Assembly (NCBI GenBank): GCA_033629205.1
Contig: CM066165.1
Location: 68,230,439 to 68,294,438 of the forward strand
Length of the DNA: 64,000 bases
Direction: 5' to 3'
From: Lithocarpus polystachyus
Taxonomy: Eukaryota; Streptophyta; Magnoliopsida; Fagales; Fagaceae
Position numbers and translations under genes: made by a program. Every line of letters begins with the position of its first letter. Positions within the stretch are counted from its first letter, which is position 1. Below the pieces are notes generated by a model, which did not search any database, had not been told where the DNA came from, and saw nothing but the letters and a program-made list of their open reading frames with translations. Shown here piece by piece: positions 11,565-21,680 of this stretch.

Positions 11565-12720
11565 ATGTCATCCCCTGTGTCAAAGAGGACCCGACATTCA
11601 TCCAATGACTACGACAAAAAGAGATTCAAGACTCTCTTAGACTTTCAGATGTTCTTCAGCATCTTTAAGAATGCATCTACTATGGTAGAAAGGAATATGC
11701 GGTTTGACACCCTAGGATCCACATTTATCCTTAAGATTTTTGCGGAAAAAGATTGGGAAAATCTGTTTGGAAACTTTGAGGATCCTATTGATGAGTTAGT
11801 CAAGGAGTTCTACTTAAATGCTAGGTTCATAGGAGCTAAACTGAAGTGTTGGGTTCAAGAAAATGATTTTATCATTACTTTGAACTATCTTGCAAAGATC
11901 CTTCGAATTAATTGTCCGAAAATGTGGACATCTCTCTATATGATGACAGAGTTGCTCCAGTGAAAGATATTCTCAACACTCTAGGAGCTGATCATGAGGT
12001 TTCTAACAAAGTCACGTCCATTGGAACTGTGAAGTTTGGACCAGAATTGAAGACTCTCACATTGATCATGTTTTTAAATCTTTATCCGCTGACCAACACT
12101 AGATTCATCAATCTTGGAAGAGCACAGTTTTTATGTGATCTCATCATAGGAGCTCTAATTGACATATGTGCTCACATTTTCCAGACAATGGAAAAAACGG
12201 AAGGACGATTAGCGGCACAGATGTGTCTTCCTTTCTGCAGTCTTATCATGAAGATCATGGTACTTAAAGGTGTTTGTCCACCAAAAGATGGAACTTTCCT
12301 ACTTTGTCAACATCCAATATCCCTGGTGTCTCTCCAAATGACCAAAAGTCACTCTTCTACTGAATGGGGTAAGCAAAGTCCCTCCAAAACACCAAAGAGT
12401 GACTCTTCCCCACATGCCACTCCTTCTGGTCATCGTTCAGCTGCTTTCACTACCCTCGGGCATCCCAAAACTGCATTTCCTTACACTCTTGAGTCGTAGT
12501 TTACTAGCACTCAGCTGGGACCATCTAGTTCTCATTCCGATAGGTTAACTACCTTGGTTGAGGGTTTGCATGAGCGTATTTCAGGCCTTGCTAGTGTTAT
12601 CTACTCCACCAACAACCAACTTTAGATACGTCTAACAACCATTGAGACACAGTTGAACGAGATTCAACGCAAGCTATAGGAGAGCTTTTAGCTATTCGTG
12701 CCAAAAAGGGGAAGAGCAAC
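11565..12720 (+). pseudogene. Retrotransposon side ORF ('putative plant transposon protein' type), frameshift and stops
   Basis: Natural start at ATG 11565 (MSSPVSKRTRHSSNDYDKKR); the upstream in-frame ATG at 11412 lies inside the Ogre-like LTR and is ignored. Frame 1 runs to about 11915 through LDTLGSTFILKIF and AKLKCWVQENDFIIT. One base is missing near 11915 and the protein continues as ENVDISLYDDRVAPV, then GADHEVSNK, MFLNLYPLTNTRFINLGRAQ and MCLPFCSLIMKIMVLKGV. A Ser/Thr-rich part follows, with in-frame TAG codons at 12497 and two or three more up to about 12690, each one transition away from CAG. The family has an N-terminal globular domain and a coiled, Gln-rich tail (LTTIETQLNEIQRKL); its role is unknown. 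It lies upstream of the polypurine tract and LTR at 13443, so it belongs to that element. Not a host gene. Confidence 0.75.
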
Positions 12721-13426
12721 TCACTGTATAGTTTTGACTACAACATATAGTAAGGGGGAGAGCATCACAAGAAATGAAGTGTGCATATTGAAAGAGGGAG
12801 TTTTGTGGGCTCAAAAGGAGGAAGCTTACCTATAACCACACTCTCACTTTTGGATAGTAAAACCATTGTTTGGTTATTCTAGTTTACTTATTAAAGTTTT
12901 TATAACTTATGGTTATTTACATTGCTTTTTTTTTAAAGCTTTAAAGTAATTTTGTTTAAATTTCAGTTTATCTTTAGTGCTATTTGTGTATCTTGGTTTC
13001 TATTACCTTTTTTATGCTTATTGTTTTCTATCACTTTTTGCTATAGTTTCTTTAATGCATCATGCTTGTTGGACATGCAATTAATTTTAGCATTGCTCTT
13101 AGTTGCATTGCGTGTCCAGATGATCATTTACTAGATAAATGATCATTGTAGTCATTCTTTAACGACTATTCATGTTTGATCAAGTTACACCTCATAGCTT
13201 ATATCTTGCTTAATATCTTGATCGCATTTTACTTGTTCCTATACGTACCTTATGTTCAACTTGTCATGAGCTTAATGAAAGTTTCATTCATGTGCCAGTG
13301 TTTCAGAATATAGGTGTAAACGGTACAAGTGCTTCACAGCTTCTAGAATTAGGTGTGAGTGAGTTTTGCCATTGTTCCTAAACTCAAGTTTAAGTTTAGA
13401 GTCTGTTTAGGGTTTTTGTCATGGAA
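12721..13426 (+). other. 3' untranslated internal region of the family B element
   Basis: Non-coding, with purine-rich AGTAAGGGGGAGAGC at 12748-12762. The stretch 13060-13260 ('ttggacatgcaa', 'gatgatcattt', 'gatcattgtagtcatt') aligns with 35535-35700 of the gag-only element, showing that the two elements share their 3' internal region. Confidence 0.6.
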
Positions 13427-13442
13427 TAGCCAAAGGGGAGAT
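13427..13442 (+). other. Polypurine tract, family B
   Basis: AGCCAAAGGGGAGAT directly before the LTR start TGTAAAG. It fixes orientation and boundary. Confidence 0.8.
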
Positions 13443-13505
13443 TGTAAAGTTGTTATTTACAATTGTAAAGTTGTTATTTACAATTGTAAAGTTATGATTT
13501 ACAAC
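13443..13505 (+). repeat. Triplicated 21 bp palindromic LTR terminus
   Basis: Three consecutive copies of TGTAAAGTTGTTATTTACAA(T), the third with base changes. Each unit is an imperfect palindrome (TGTAAA...TTTACA). Confidence 0.9.
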
Positions 13506-14562
13506 TATGTTTTATGTTGGCTTTATTCCATGACAAAAGGTGTTATAATTACTTTAATTTTGTTCCTTGTATTTTGTGGGATTTTATTTTATTGGGTTTA
13601 GTATTAAGTTTGTAAGAAATCGAGCATGTATTGGATGAAAAAGTGGATTTCGCGAGTATCTCGCGAGAAGCCTACCCGCGAAAGAGTCACGTGAGAAGCA
13701 CATGCTGGAAGCTAAATAGTCGTGCCAGGCTGTCAGTTTTGCTAGTGTCTCACGAGAAGGGCCAACTCGCGAGATACCCGCGAAACTCTCCACCTGGAGG
13801 ATTATTAAGTGTGACTTTCTTACCCTTCACCAATACTATATATACCCTTATTACTCACAAGATTATGAGGAGGCCATTTAGAGAGAAAAACCCTAGATAG
13901 GTTTTCTACAACACAACGCACCCATCTTTTAAAGAGAGAGCTACTCATTCTTAGTGAGAAATCATTGTAGCCTCTTCTCCTTCCCCCTCCCATTATTATA
14001 CCTTAAGAGGAGATTTGTACCCAAACACCACCCATACCTTTTCAGAGTGTAGAAAGTGTTTTGGAGGTTGGAAAGTTTTAAGGTTTTGCCAAAAGAAGCC
14101 AATGAGGCTTGGCGGATGCAATTGGGCGTATTGCGGGATCCGAAAAGCTAGAGAAGACATGACTCCGAGAAGTCCATTGATATTAGGAGCTTAGAAGGCT
14201 CAAGTACATTAGGTAGACTAGGCTTGGAGGGTCTCTTGTTATTCGTGTACTCCAACTTTATTCTTTAGTGGATCGATTTCGACTTAAAGGGTCATGGAGA
14301 GGTTTTTCGCTAAGTATTTTGGTTTCCTCTTCGATAACACGATTTGGTGTTATCTTGTGATTACATCTCTCTTCCCTTACTCTTTTCCTTTATTTTTATT
14401 TTTTGTTGTTCATGTTTATGCACTAGAGTAGTTATTGGTTATTTGCACTCATTTACTCATATTCTGCACTTTGTCTAAGTTAGAGTAAAAGCAATCTAGC
14501 TGTAATTTTAATTTGGGGGTCTAAACAAGTTCTTGTGCTTTTAGCACAAATCCAAGCTTTCA
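13443..14562 (+). mobile_element. 3' LTR, copia family B
   Basis: 1,120 bp from TGTAAAGTTG to CAAGCTTTCA. It matches 14563-15613 and the minus-strand solo LTR at 53401-54468. It has a TATA-like 'ctatatatacc' near 13836 and a GC-rich, CGCGAG-rich stretch (13650-13800). Its first 63 bp are a triplication of a 21 bp palindromic unit that is single in the other copies. Confidence 0.85.
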
Positions 14563-15613
14563 ACAACTATTTTGTGTTGGCTTTAATTCCGCGCCAAATT
14601 TAATTATAATTTTATTCAATCATTTTTCCTTGTATTTATGTGGGTTTTTAATTGTAAGGGATAAGAGTGAGAGGGTGTGAAAACTCAAGCTTAAATTAAA
14701 GAACAAGTGGATTTTACGAGAAGCTCGCAAGAAGCTAGCCCGCGAAGTAGCCACGTGTAGAGCACTTGACTGGAATGCGAAGAGTCATGACAGCCTGGAG
14801 TTTTTGCGAGTGTCTCGCAGGTAAGGCATTCCTGCGAAATACTCGCAAAACATTTTGTTTGGCTAATTTGTCATGTTTTTTTTTTTTTTTACCAAGTCTT
14901 TACCCACACTATATATACCCTCATTACCCACATATTGTAAGGAGTTCTTTTTAGAGAGAAAACCCTAAAAAATACACTTGAGAGTTAGAGATTGTTATAC
15001 CTATAATCATCTACACATTTCTTTGTGGTTTTCCTCTACTCCTACCTCTCCATATCCAAATCCTTGAAAGGTTGATAACTCAAACACTTACCACACCCAA
15101 TTTAAGTGTAAAGTGAGGTTTTGTTGCTGCTGGGAAGCATTGGAAGAAACCAATCATTGGCGGATGCAAACGGGCTGAATTGCGAGATCCAGGAAAGCTA
15201 GAAAAGACAAAGTTTTGAGAAGCTAGTTGGTAGCAGAAGCTTGGAGGGCTCAAGTACATTGGGTAGACTAGGCTTGGAGGGTCTTTTGTTATTCGTGTAC
15301 TCCAATTTATTCTCTAATGGAACGATTTACCACTTGAAGGGCGACGGTGAGGTTTTTTGCCGAGTTCTTCGGTTTCCTTTTCAATAACACATCTCGGTGT
15401 TATCTTGTGTTTGCATTTCTCTTCCCTGCTATTAAGCTTAACTTTATATTGTTGATAATGGATGAATATGGCTTAGGGTAGTGTTATTGGTTGTATGCAC
15501 TCATTTACTCTTATTCTGCACTTAGTCTAAGTTAGAGTAAAAGCAATCTAGTCATAAGTTTAATTTGGGAGTCTAAACAAGCTCTTGTGTTTTCACACAA
15601 ATCCGAACTTTCA
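14563..15613 (+). mobile_element. Second family B LTR directly abutting the first, lacking its first ~17 bp
   Basis: Starts ACAACTATTTTGTG, which is position ~18 of a full family B LTR, and runs to CCGAACTTTCA. No internal sequence separates it from the LTR ending at 14562. Its divergence from that copy suggests it is not a simple recent duplicate. The 62-codon reading frame at 14766-14954 is not a gene. Confidence 0.8.
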
Positions 15614-16460
15614 TGAATGAAAATGTGTCTATTGACTGAAAAAATACCTGTTAAATGAAAATGTGTCTATTGACCTAAAAGATGCATATTGAAGGGTCAT
15701 AATCCTTTTGGTATAAATAGTAGTTTATATTAATTCGGTAACTTCTTCTCAACTTTTTCTCTTTTATTGTTCTTAGAAACACAAGAAACCTATGAGCATT
15801 CTCTAAAATTGCTATTTGTAAGTCGGTTTTTTTTTTTTTTGGTTAAAAAAAGTGGAAAGGTTTAGGAATCAAACCACACAAACAGACAAGAGTAACAACA
15901 ATAATACTAACTTCTTTTCAACATTCTCTCTTAAATCTTTCTAAACTTCTTCATATGGAAATTGGCCCTGACCCCGCCCAAATAGTGACAAATAATTTTT
16001 TAAGTATGAATAAAGACCAACGGATAGCATCAAAGATATTAAATTGTATTAAATGTAATCAGTGCCTACTAAAAAAGAATTATAAAAATTGCTTCTTTGT
16101 ATTCCATAATCGATAGAAAAGCTTTTCTTTTTTTTCTATAAAAAAAAAAAAAATCAAGCCACATGCCCATATACCATTCACTTAACCCTTGGAACCTGTC
16201 ACTATAACTCAAATTTCCTATTCATGCGTGATATTCATATATCATTCACTTCTTTCTTTTTATTTTAATTTTCTTTTACAATTTTTACGTATTTGTCTTC
16301 TATTTTTCTTCTCAATGACTGTTTTTTATTTTAATATATGCATCTTATGTGAAACAGTGAGTAGATACTGAAACTTAACGGAAAAATAAGAAGGCACAAT
16401 ATTGAAACTTAATGAAAAAATGAAAAGCCACAATTGTTCAGAGCTTTAAAATGTATACGA
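15614..16460. other. Unassigned AT-rich stretch
   Basis: No gene seen. Two direct copies of 'gaaaatgtgtctattgac' at 15618-15677, a TATA-like 'ggtataaatag' at 15710 followed by a T/C-rich leader (possibly a decayed LTR), and poly-T/poly-A runs. The flank ends at the 8 bp target duplication GGCATTAA (16461-16468). Confidence 0.45.
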
Positions 16461-16778
16461 GGCATTAAGTGGCGTAGCTATTAAAGGACCGATGGGGGCT
16501 TTGGGCCCCCCAAAATTTTTGAAAAAAATTTAAAAAAATTTTGTTGAAAATATCTTAAATAATTTGAAAATTTTTAAATAAAATTATAATTTCAGCCCCG
16601 TACCTAATAATAAACATATATATTTGAAAAGTCTAGGGCTTACTTGTACACATCAGTAGAAGAATTGAAAAGTCATAAACTTTGTTGATATGCTGCACCA
16701 CCAAGTCTCTCACACAGTTACAAAACATTTTGCCTCATGTAGGTGACTCTCTCTCTCTCTCTCTCTCTCCGTGAGTGT

Positions 16779-17050
16779 CGAAGGTTAGTAGAGACAAAAA
16801 AGTTACAGGGATATCCTCTTATTGATCGTTTGATTTGCCTTGTTTTGACTCTACCAATGTCCATAGCAACTAGTGAGTGAGCCTTTTCAGTATGAAAATT
16901 GTTAAAACAAGACTGCACAACAAAATAAAGAATGAGTTTCTCTTAGATAACTTAGCTGTCTACATTGAAAAGGAAATTGCTGAGAACTTCACTGTTGACT
17001 TAATACTTGATGACTCTAGATCTCTTAAAGAGCGTAGGTTACAGTTTTGA
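16779..17050 (+). pseudogene. hAT transposase, C-terminal dimerisation domain fragment
   Basis: Two frames joined near 16890 encode the conserved end of a TTF-type/hAT transposase. 16779-16890 gives RRLVETKKLQGYPLIDRL and LVLTLPMSIATSE, a TGA (16878-16880) where relatives have Arg, then AFS. From ATG 16892 the other frame gives MKIVKTRLHNK, IKNEFLLDNLAVYIEKEIAE and ends SLKERRLQF before TGA 17048. Relatives read ATVERSFSAMKIVKTRL continuously, so one base has been lost at 'tcagtatg' and CGA has become TGA. In intact elements this domain mediates dimerisation. The N-terminal zinc finger and catalytic core are absent, and a (CT)n tract (16748-16769) borders the fragment. Confidence 0.82.
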
Positions 17051-17124
17051 AAAAAGATGTTTAACTTTTATGTTGTTGTATGTTTTGCGACTTTGCCCAT
17101 TTCATAGTTGATTAAAGATATTAA

Positions 17125-20100
17125 ACGCTTGTTTGGTTAGTTTTTTTTCATCACTCATTTTTTGTCACTCAATTTTCATCACTCATCACTTAAAATACCA
17201 AACTCCCTACAACCCATCCCGTTTGGCACCATCACTCACTTGTCATCACTTAATATTTTTTAACTGTTTGTGGGCCCCATACCTGTCACTTGGTCAGAGC
17301 AAAGCTGTTTTGTTACTCGTGGAAGGTTTTCATCCCCGTCTTTTTCTCTTTTCTCATTTCCCCTTCCCCCTTTAGCCCTATCACTCTCCCAAAGCAGAAG
17401 CCCGAACCCATAAAAATTTCTCAAGCTCCTTCTCCTCGTCAGGACCGTCACCAATGAACAACACCCATTTCTCTGACATGTATGGCAGCGCAATCTCCTC
17501 CATCGTGACCCAGCGGCGCCGACGAGCATAAAGAAACGTGACCCGTTTCCCCATTTTGTCACGGACGATCTCCTCCGACCCAAGACGGTGCTACCTCATC
17601 CCTTTCTGTAGTCTCTCACCTTGTTTATTTATCTGATTTGTGTGTTTCGCATTTGGGTTTTGAGAAAACTGTTAGGTTTTAGCTTGGACTCTATTTGCCT
17701 TTGTTTTTCCCTATTGTTTGGTTGGTGAGAAAATAATAAAAGAGAAGTTTTTTTGGTTTTTATTTTTGTTTATATGATATTATTGTGCTTACCCATTGCT
17801 GGTTTGCTTCAATGGTTTGAAGTATATTATACTTGCAAAACAAGACCCTTCTTGTGCTCTTGTTTGTGATGGAAGCCTACCCTGTTTTTTTCATTTAGTA
17901 CATTTTAATGACCTCAATGAACAAAATTATGACAAAAACATCATTTAAACCACCACAGTATAAAGGATAGCATACAAAATTGAAATCAGCCATACAACAA
18001 ATGCAAATTGGTTGCAATCTCCATTTTAGTTTCCTGGTTGCGTTCTGGTTTCCTGTATATACTTCCTCCATTAAGATTTTTTTTCCCTTTAGTGCAAAAA
18101 TTATTAACAGGATTGATAGAACAACATACATCAGACTCCAAATTCTTTTTTTTCACAAATTCTTAAATTTTTTTTTAATACAACTCCAAAAGTTTTGGAG
18201 TCTTTTGGAGATCAGACTCCAAAATTATTACAACACTTAAAACCAAAACATTTTATGCCATTTATACGGTTCACATAAATTCTATTTTATTTATATTTTG
18301 GAGTGATTGGAATGGTCCTTGAAATTCTACCCTTTTTTAATACAATACTAAAATTCAGAGAAAAAAATATTGGTCTACAGATGCATACCCCAACTCTTTT
18401 CATAAACAGGATATCTTTATTTAAAAAATAAATAATGTTTTTAAATACTTTATTCTAAAGAAGGAATTGGCCAGCAAAAACTGCAGGGAACTTATTATCA
18501 TACATTTACCGATCAGTCATATTGGCAAGACTACAAACCTTGGAATTCTACATGGGTGGCTGACACAGCTAATTTCTTTAAGAGCTTAGTTTTACTTGAT
18601 GTTGGAAAGTTTGTTTTCTATGTAATTTGTGGAAAGATTAAGACAGCATTGTGTTTTGTTTTCTTTCCTATTGTTGCAGACTTAAAAGTAATGTTTTGAT
18701 ATGCCAAGATAAATTTTATTAAACAGAAAAGAACCCTTTCAGTTGTTATGGCTATTATTTATCAACCAATTTTTGTGGACTTTCCAGCAAATGGTATATT
18801 CATAGCCTTAACACACTTGTAATGATTACAGGATTTGGCATCAAGTTAACAATTGAAATTGGTTTTACCTATAAATTTGGTACTTAGTTTTCTACACACC
18901 TTGTTGGATATCATGTTTTGATTCTGTGGCAACAAAAGAATATTTCCTATAGACTTTATATTTTCTGTGTTGGCTCAATTGATTTCTCTCCCCCTCCCCA
19001 CCCCCCCCCCCCCCCCCCCCCAAAATCTTTATAGTTTTTTTGCTAATTTATTTGTCTATCTCTTAAGCTGGCAAGCATATGTAGAGCTATATGAATAGAA
19101 TAATAAACTCTTGGAATTAGGCCTTTGTGACAACATGAACAATTTGGTGAGCTTAGTTTCCTAGGCTTTAGTCCGAAGAAACAAGGGAATAATATTTTAC
19201 AATGTGTACACAATGCATAAAGCCAAATCATATACTTTAATATCTAAAATAGCACGCTTTTGATATTTGCTCACATATTTAATTGCTTAATTGATTTTTA
19301 TATTTATTTTGACACTTGAAAATATTGGGATTTGCTTTTTTGGTGGAGATGTAAGAAATTGAAAATAGAGAAAATATATTTACAGAGGGCTCTGGTAATG
19401 TTTGCCCAAAGTTAGGATTTGTTGATCATGAGAAACAATTCAATTTTAGAATGTTGTATGATGATCTGGATGGAGTAGTGAAATTGTTGATTAGTGGGCT
19501 TAGTAGCATTGACAATATATATCCTTGAAAGTCTTTAATTTTTGTATATAGAAGATAAAATGGTATCCTAAATACTTTGAATTTTCAATGCAGATATTCC
19601 TTTTAATTCTCTCAAGAAGTCTATTAATGTAATGTAATAATACGCTTTGTTTAGTTTGCCTACTACTCAATGATTGTTATGGGTCTGTGTAGAGAAAATA
19701 TGCAGCACTTCAAATAACTATTTAGAACTTACTAGTCGTTTGATTAGTATTATATATATATATATATATATGGTATATTCAAATGCTAGTGATTGAATCA
19801 CTGTTTTCTGCCTATGTTTTTATAATTAAGATAATAATAACCATTTATAACTTACTAATCTGATTCTGATGCACCCTCTTCTTTGTTACACCTTTCTCCA
19901 AGTAGAATCATTTGGAACTTTAGTTTTGCTTTCCTACTGCAATAGACAAATGAAAGAAATGTAAGATTACCAAGAGAAACAAGAGTTTGTTGAATAGATC
20001 CATTGAAATGGATAACCCTTTATGTCCTTTTAGTAGAAATTAAGGATCCTTATTAATCATATATTATTATTAATGTGATTTTGCAAGACTAATTACATTA

Positions 20101-20462
20101 ATTCAAGACTTCATGCTTTAACTACAGAAATTGTCTCTAACATTTTAGCAAACTAGAATAGTATGGCACTTTCTATGTAGCATGTCTTGAGAACAAACCC
20201 AACGACTACATTTTAAGTCTGTTCTTGCTGAAACTAAAATAATTAGGGGAAACAAGTGTATATATAGGATGACACATCTAGCATCATGTGAGAAAGTGGG
20301 CATTTTTGATCAAAACTTTATTGAGCACCTTGTCTTTAGCAACTAATGAGTTTGATAAATTTCTCAGTAGTTGGATTTTCTTGATATATTAGGTTGCCTT
20401 TTGGATGAGTTTCATTTTCCTTATTGGACTTATTGCATGAGTTTCATTTACTCAGCAGTGGA
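17125..20462. other. Left non-coding part of the Harbinger element
   Basis: 17125-17270 is the sub-terminal 'catcactcat' repeat block. 17330-17620 is GC-richer, leader-like sequence with a possible short plus-strand frame (ATGAACAACACCC at 17454) that I cannot connect to a protein. 17640-20370 is AT-rich and intron-like, with a poly-C run at 18990-19020 and (TA)n at 19749-19771. The minus-strand frame 17260-17583 looks like chance translation of this GC-rich stretch. Confidence 0.5.
18990..19020 (+). repeat. Poly-C tract
   Basis: A C-rich run ending in more than 20 uninterrupted C residues. It could form G-quadruplex on the other strand, or it could be an assembly or sequencing length error. 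Confidence 0.9.
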
Positions 20463-21041
20463 ATGTCTTCTACCACTACTTATGAGTCCACTTCTAGCGG
20501 CCATATGTGCAATATGGGTCAGTGTGTGGAAAGGACCTCCCTATCTATCCATAATTTCGGTAAGAGGTTCTATGGATGCTAGCAGTGGCTGTCGGTTAGT
20601 ATTACATGATTTTATTGTTGTTACATATTTGACTTGTCATTTTCTTACTATCTTTGCTGACCATCTTATATATGCTTTCAATGTTATATGCAGGACTCCG
20701 ATCAAGCATGTAAGTTCTTCAAATGGTTGGACAAGAACACATGCCCACATGGCCGTGCAACAGCACCACTTGTCCATGAAAGGTTTACGAGATGTAAGGT
20801 CGAGGCCATTGGTGCAAGAAATGAAAGGGATGAGGCTCATGCAAGGGAAGCAGAAGCACGAAAGCTCCTAAGGATAGCAAAGAGCAAGGCTAAAAAAACT
20901 AAGCTTGCACTCTGGATCGCTGAAGACAAGGTCTACAAGTATAGGCTAGCTTTACTTTTGTCTTGGACTGTAGTTGGCCTTTATTTTGTATTCTTTACTG
21001 TTTTTGGGGGCCATGGCCATGCGCAATTGTGTCTGCCATGA
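20463..21041 (+). pseudogene. GRF-type zinc-finger protein gene inside the Harbinger element (one stop)
   Basis: Two exons in the same phase. Exon 1 (20463-20594) starts MSSTTTYESTSSGHMCNMGQ and continues FGKRFYGC, then a TAG at 20580, then QWLS before donor G|GTTAGT. The intron ends ATGCAG at 20693. Exon 2 (20694 to stop 21039-21041) gives DSDQACKFFKWLDKNTCPHG, RATAPLVHERFTRC, a charged coiled region rich in Ala/Glu/Arg/Lys (about 40 residues), and a hydrophobic C-terminal helix (LALLLSWTVVGLYFVFFTVF). This order (Cys-rich GRF finger with Gly-Arg-Phe-like GKRF, FKWLD, coiled coil, single membrane anchor) is that of plant GRF-type proteins, which are often TE-associated. The TAG is the only obvious lesion; a short intron spanning it cannot be excluded. 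Its strand is opposite to both Harbinger genes. Confidence 0.65.
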
Positions 21042-21680
21042 CCCATTTACGATCATGTGTGTAATGTACATTAATGATTACATGCCCTGTTTTGAGTTCC
21101 TATATATTTTACAGGGTGATATAACACGGTCACGTGTGTTATGTACATTACTAATCACGTGTGTTATGCATTTTTTTTCTTTTTTTCTTTTTTTGATGGT
21201 ACACTACTTTATGCATTTCATAGCATGCAGTTAAGTAATGTAAAGTTTCCTTATAGTAGTGGCAATATTTTTTGATGTATGATGGTACTACACAATATAT
21301 GGTCCTTGAAAAATACTCCATTGTGAAAAGGTATTACATATAAAATGCATATAAGCATGTCCACCTGTACTTACATTACCAATAGGTATTACATACACCT
21401 ACTTTAAAATTGCCAAAAAAAATTACATCAGAAATGTCAATAGGTTATTGACATTAGCCATTACATATATGCATGTCCACAGTTAATCTAAATTTATAAA
21501 AAAAAAAAAAAAAAAAATTGCATCATAATGTCCAAAAGAATGCATCATGTATCATGCTAAGTGACTTCTAGTCACGGTACCTAGACCTATACAAAAGTCC
21601 CAACAAAAAGTCATAGGAATGGGTACTAGCTCTATACAAAAGTCCCAACAAAAAGGGTGAATCCTTAGACATGCCAACCA
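21042..21680. other. Non-coding spacer between GRF gene and transposase
   Basis: Contains repeated 'atgtacattaatgatta'/'cacgtgtgttatg' motifs (21055-21165), a poly-A run (21498-21517) and two copies of 'ctatacaaaagtcccaaca' (21587 and 21633). Nothing coding. Confidence 0.5.

Noticed and set aside
17260..17583. 107-codon minus-strand Arg-rich frame
   Set aside because: Lies in GC-rich leader-like DNA of the Harbinger element; no domain, no start context.
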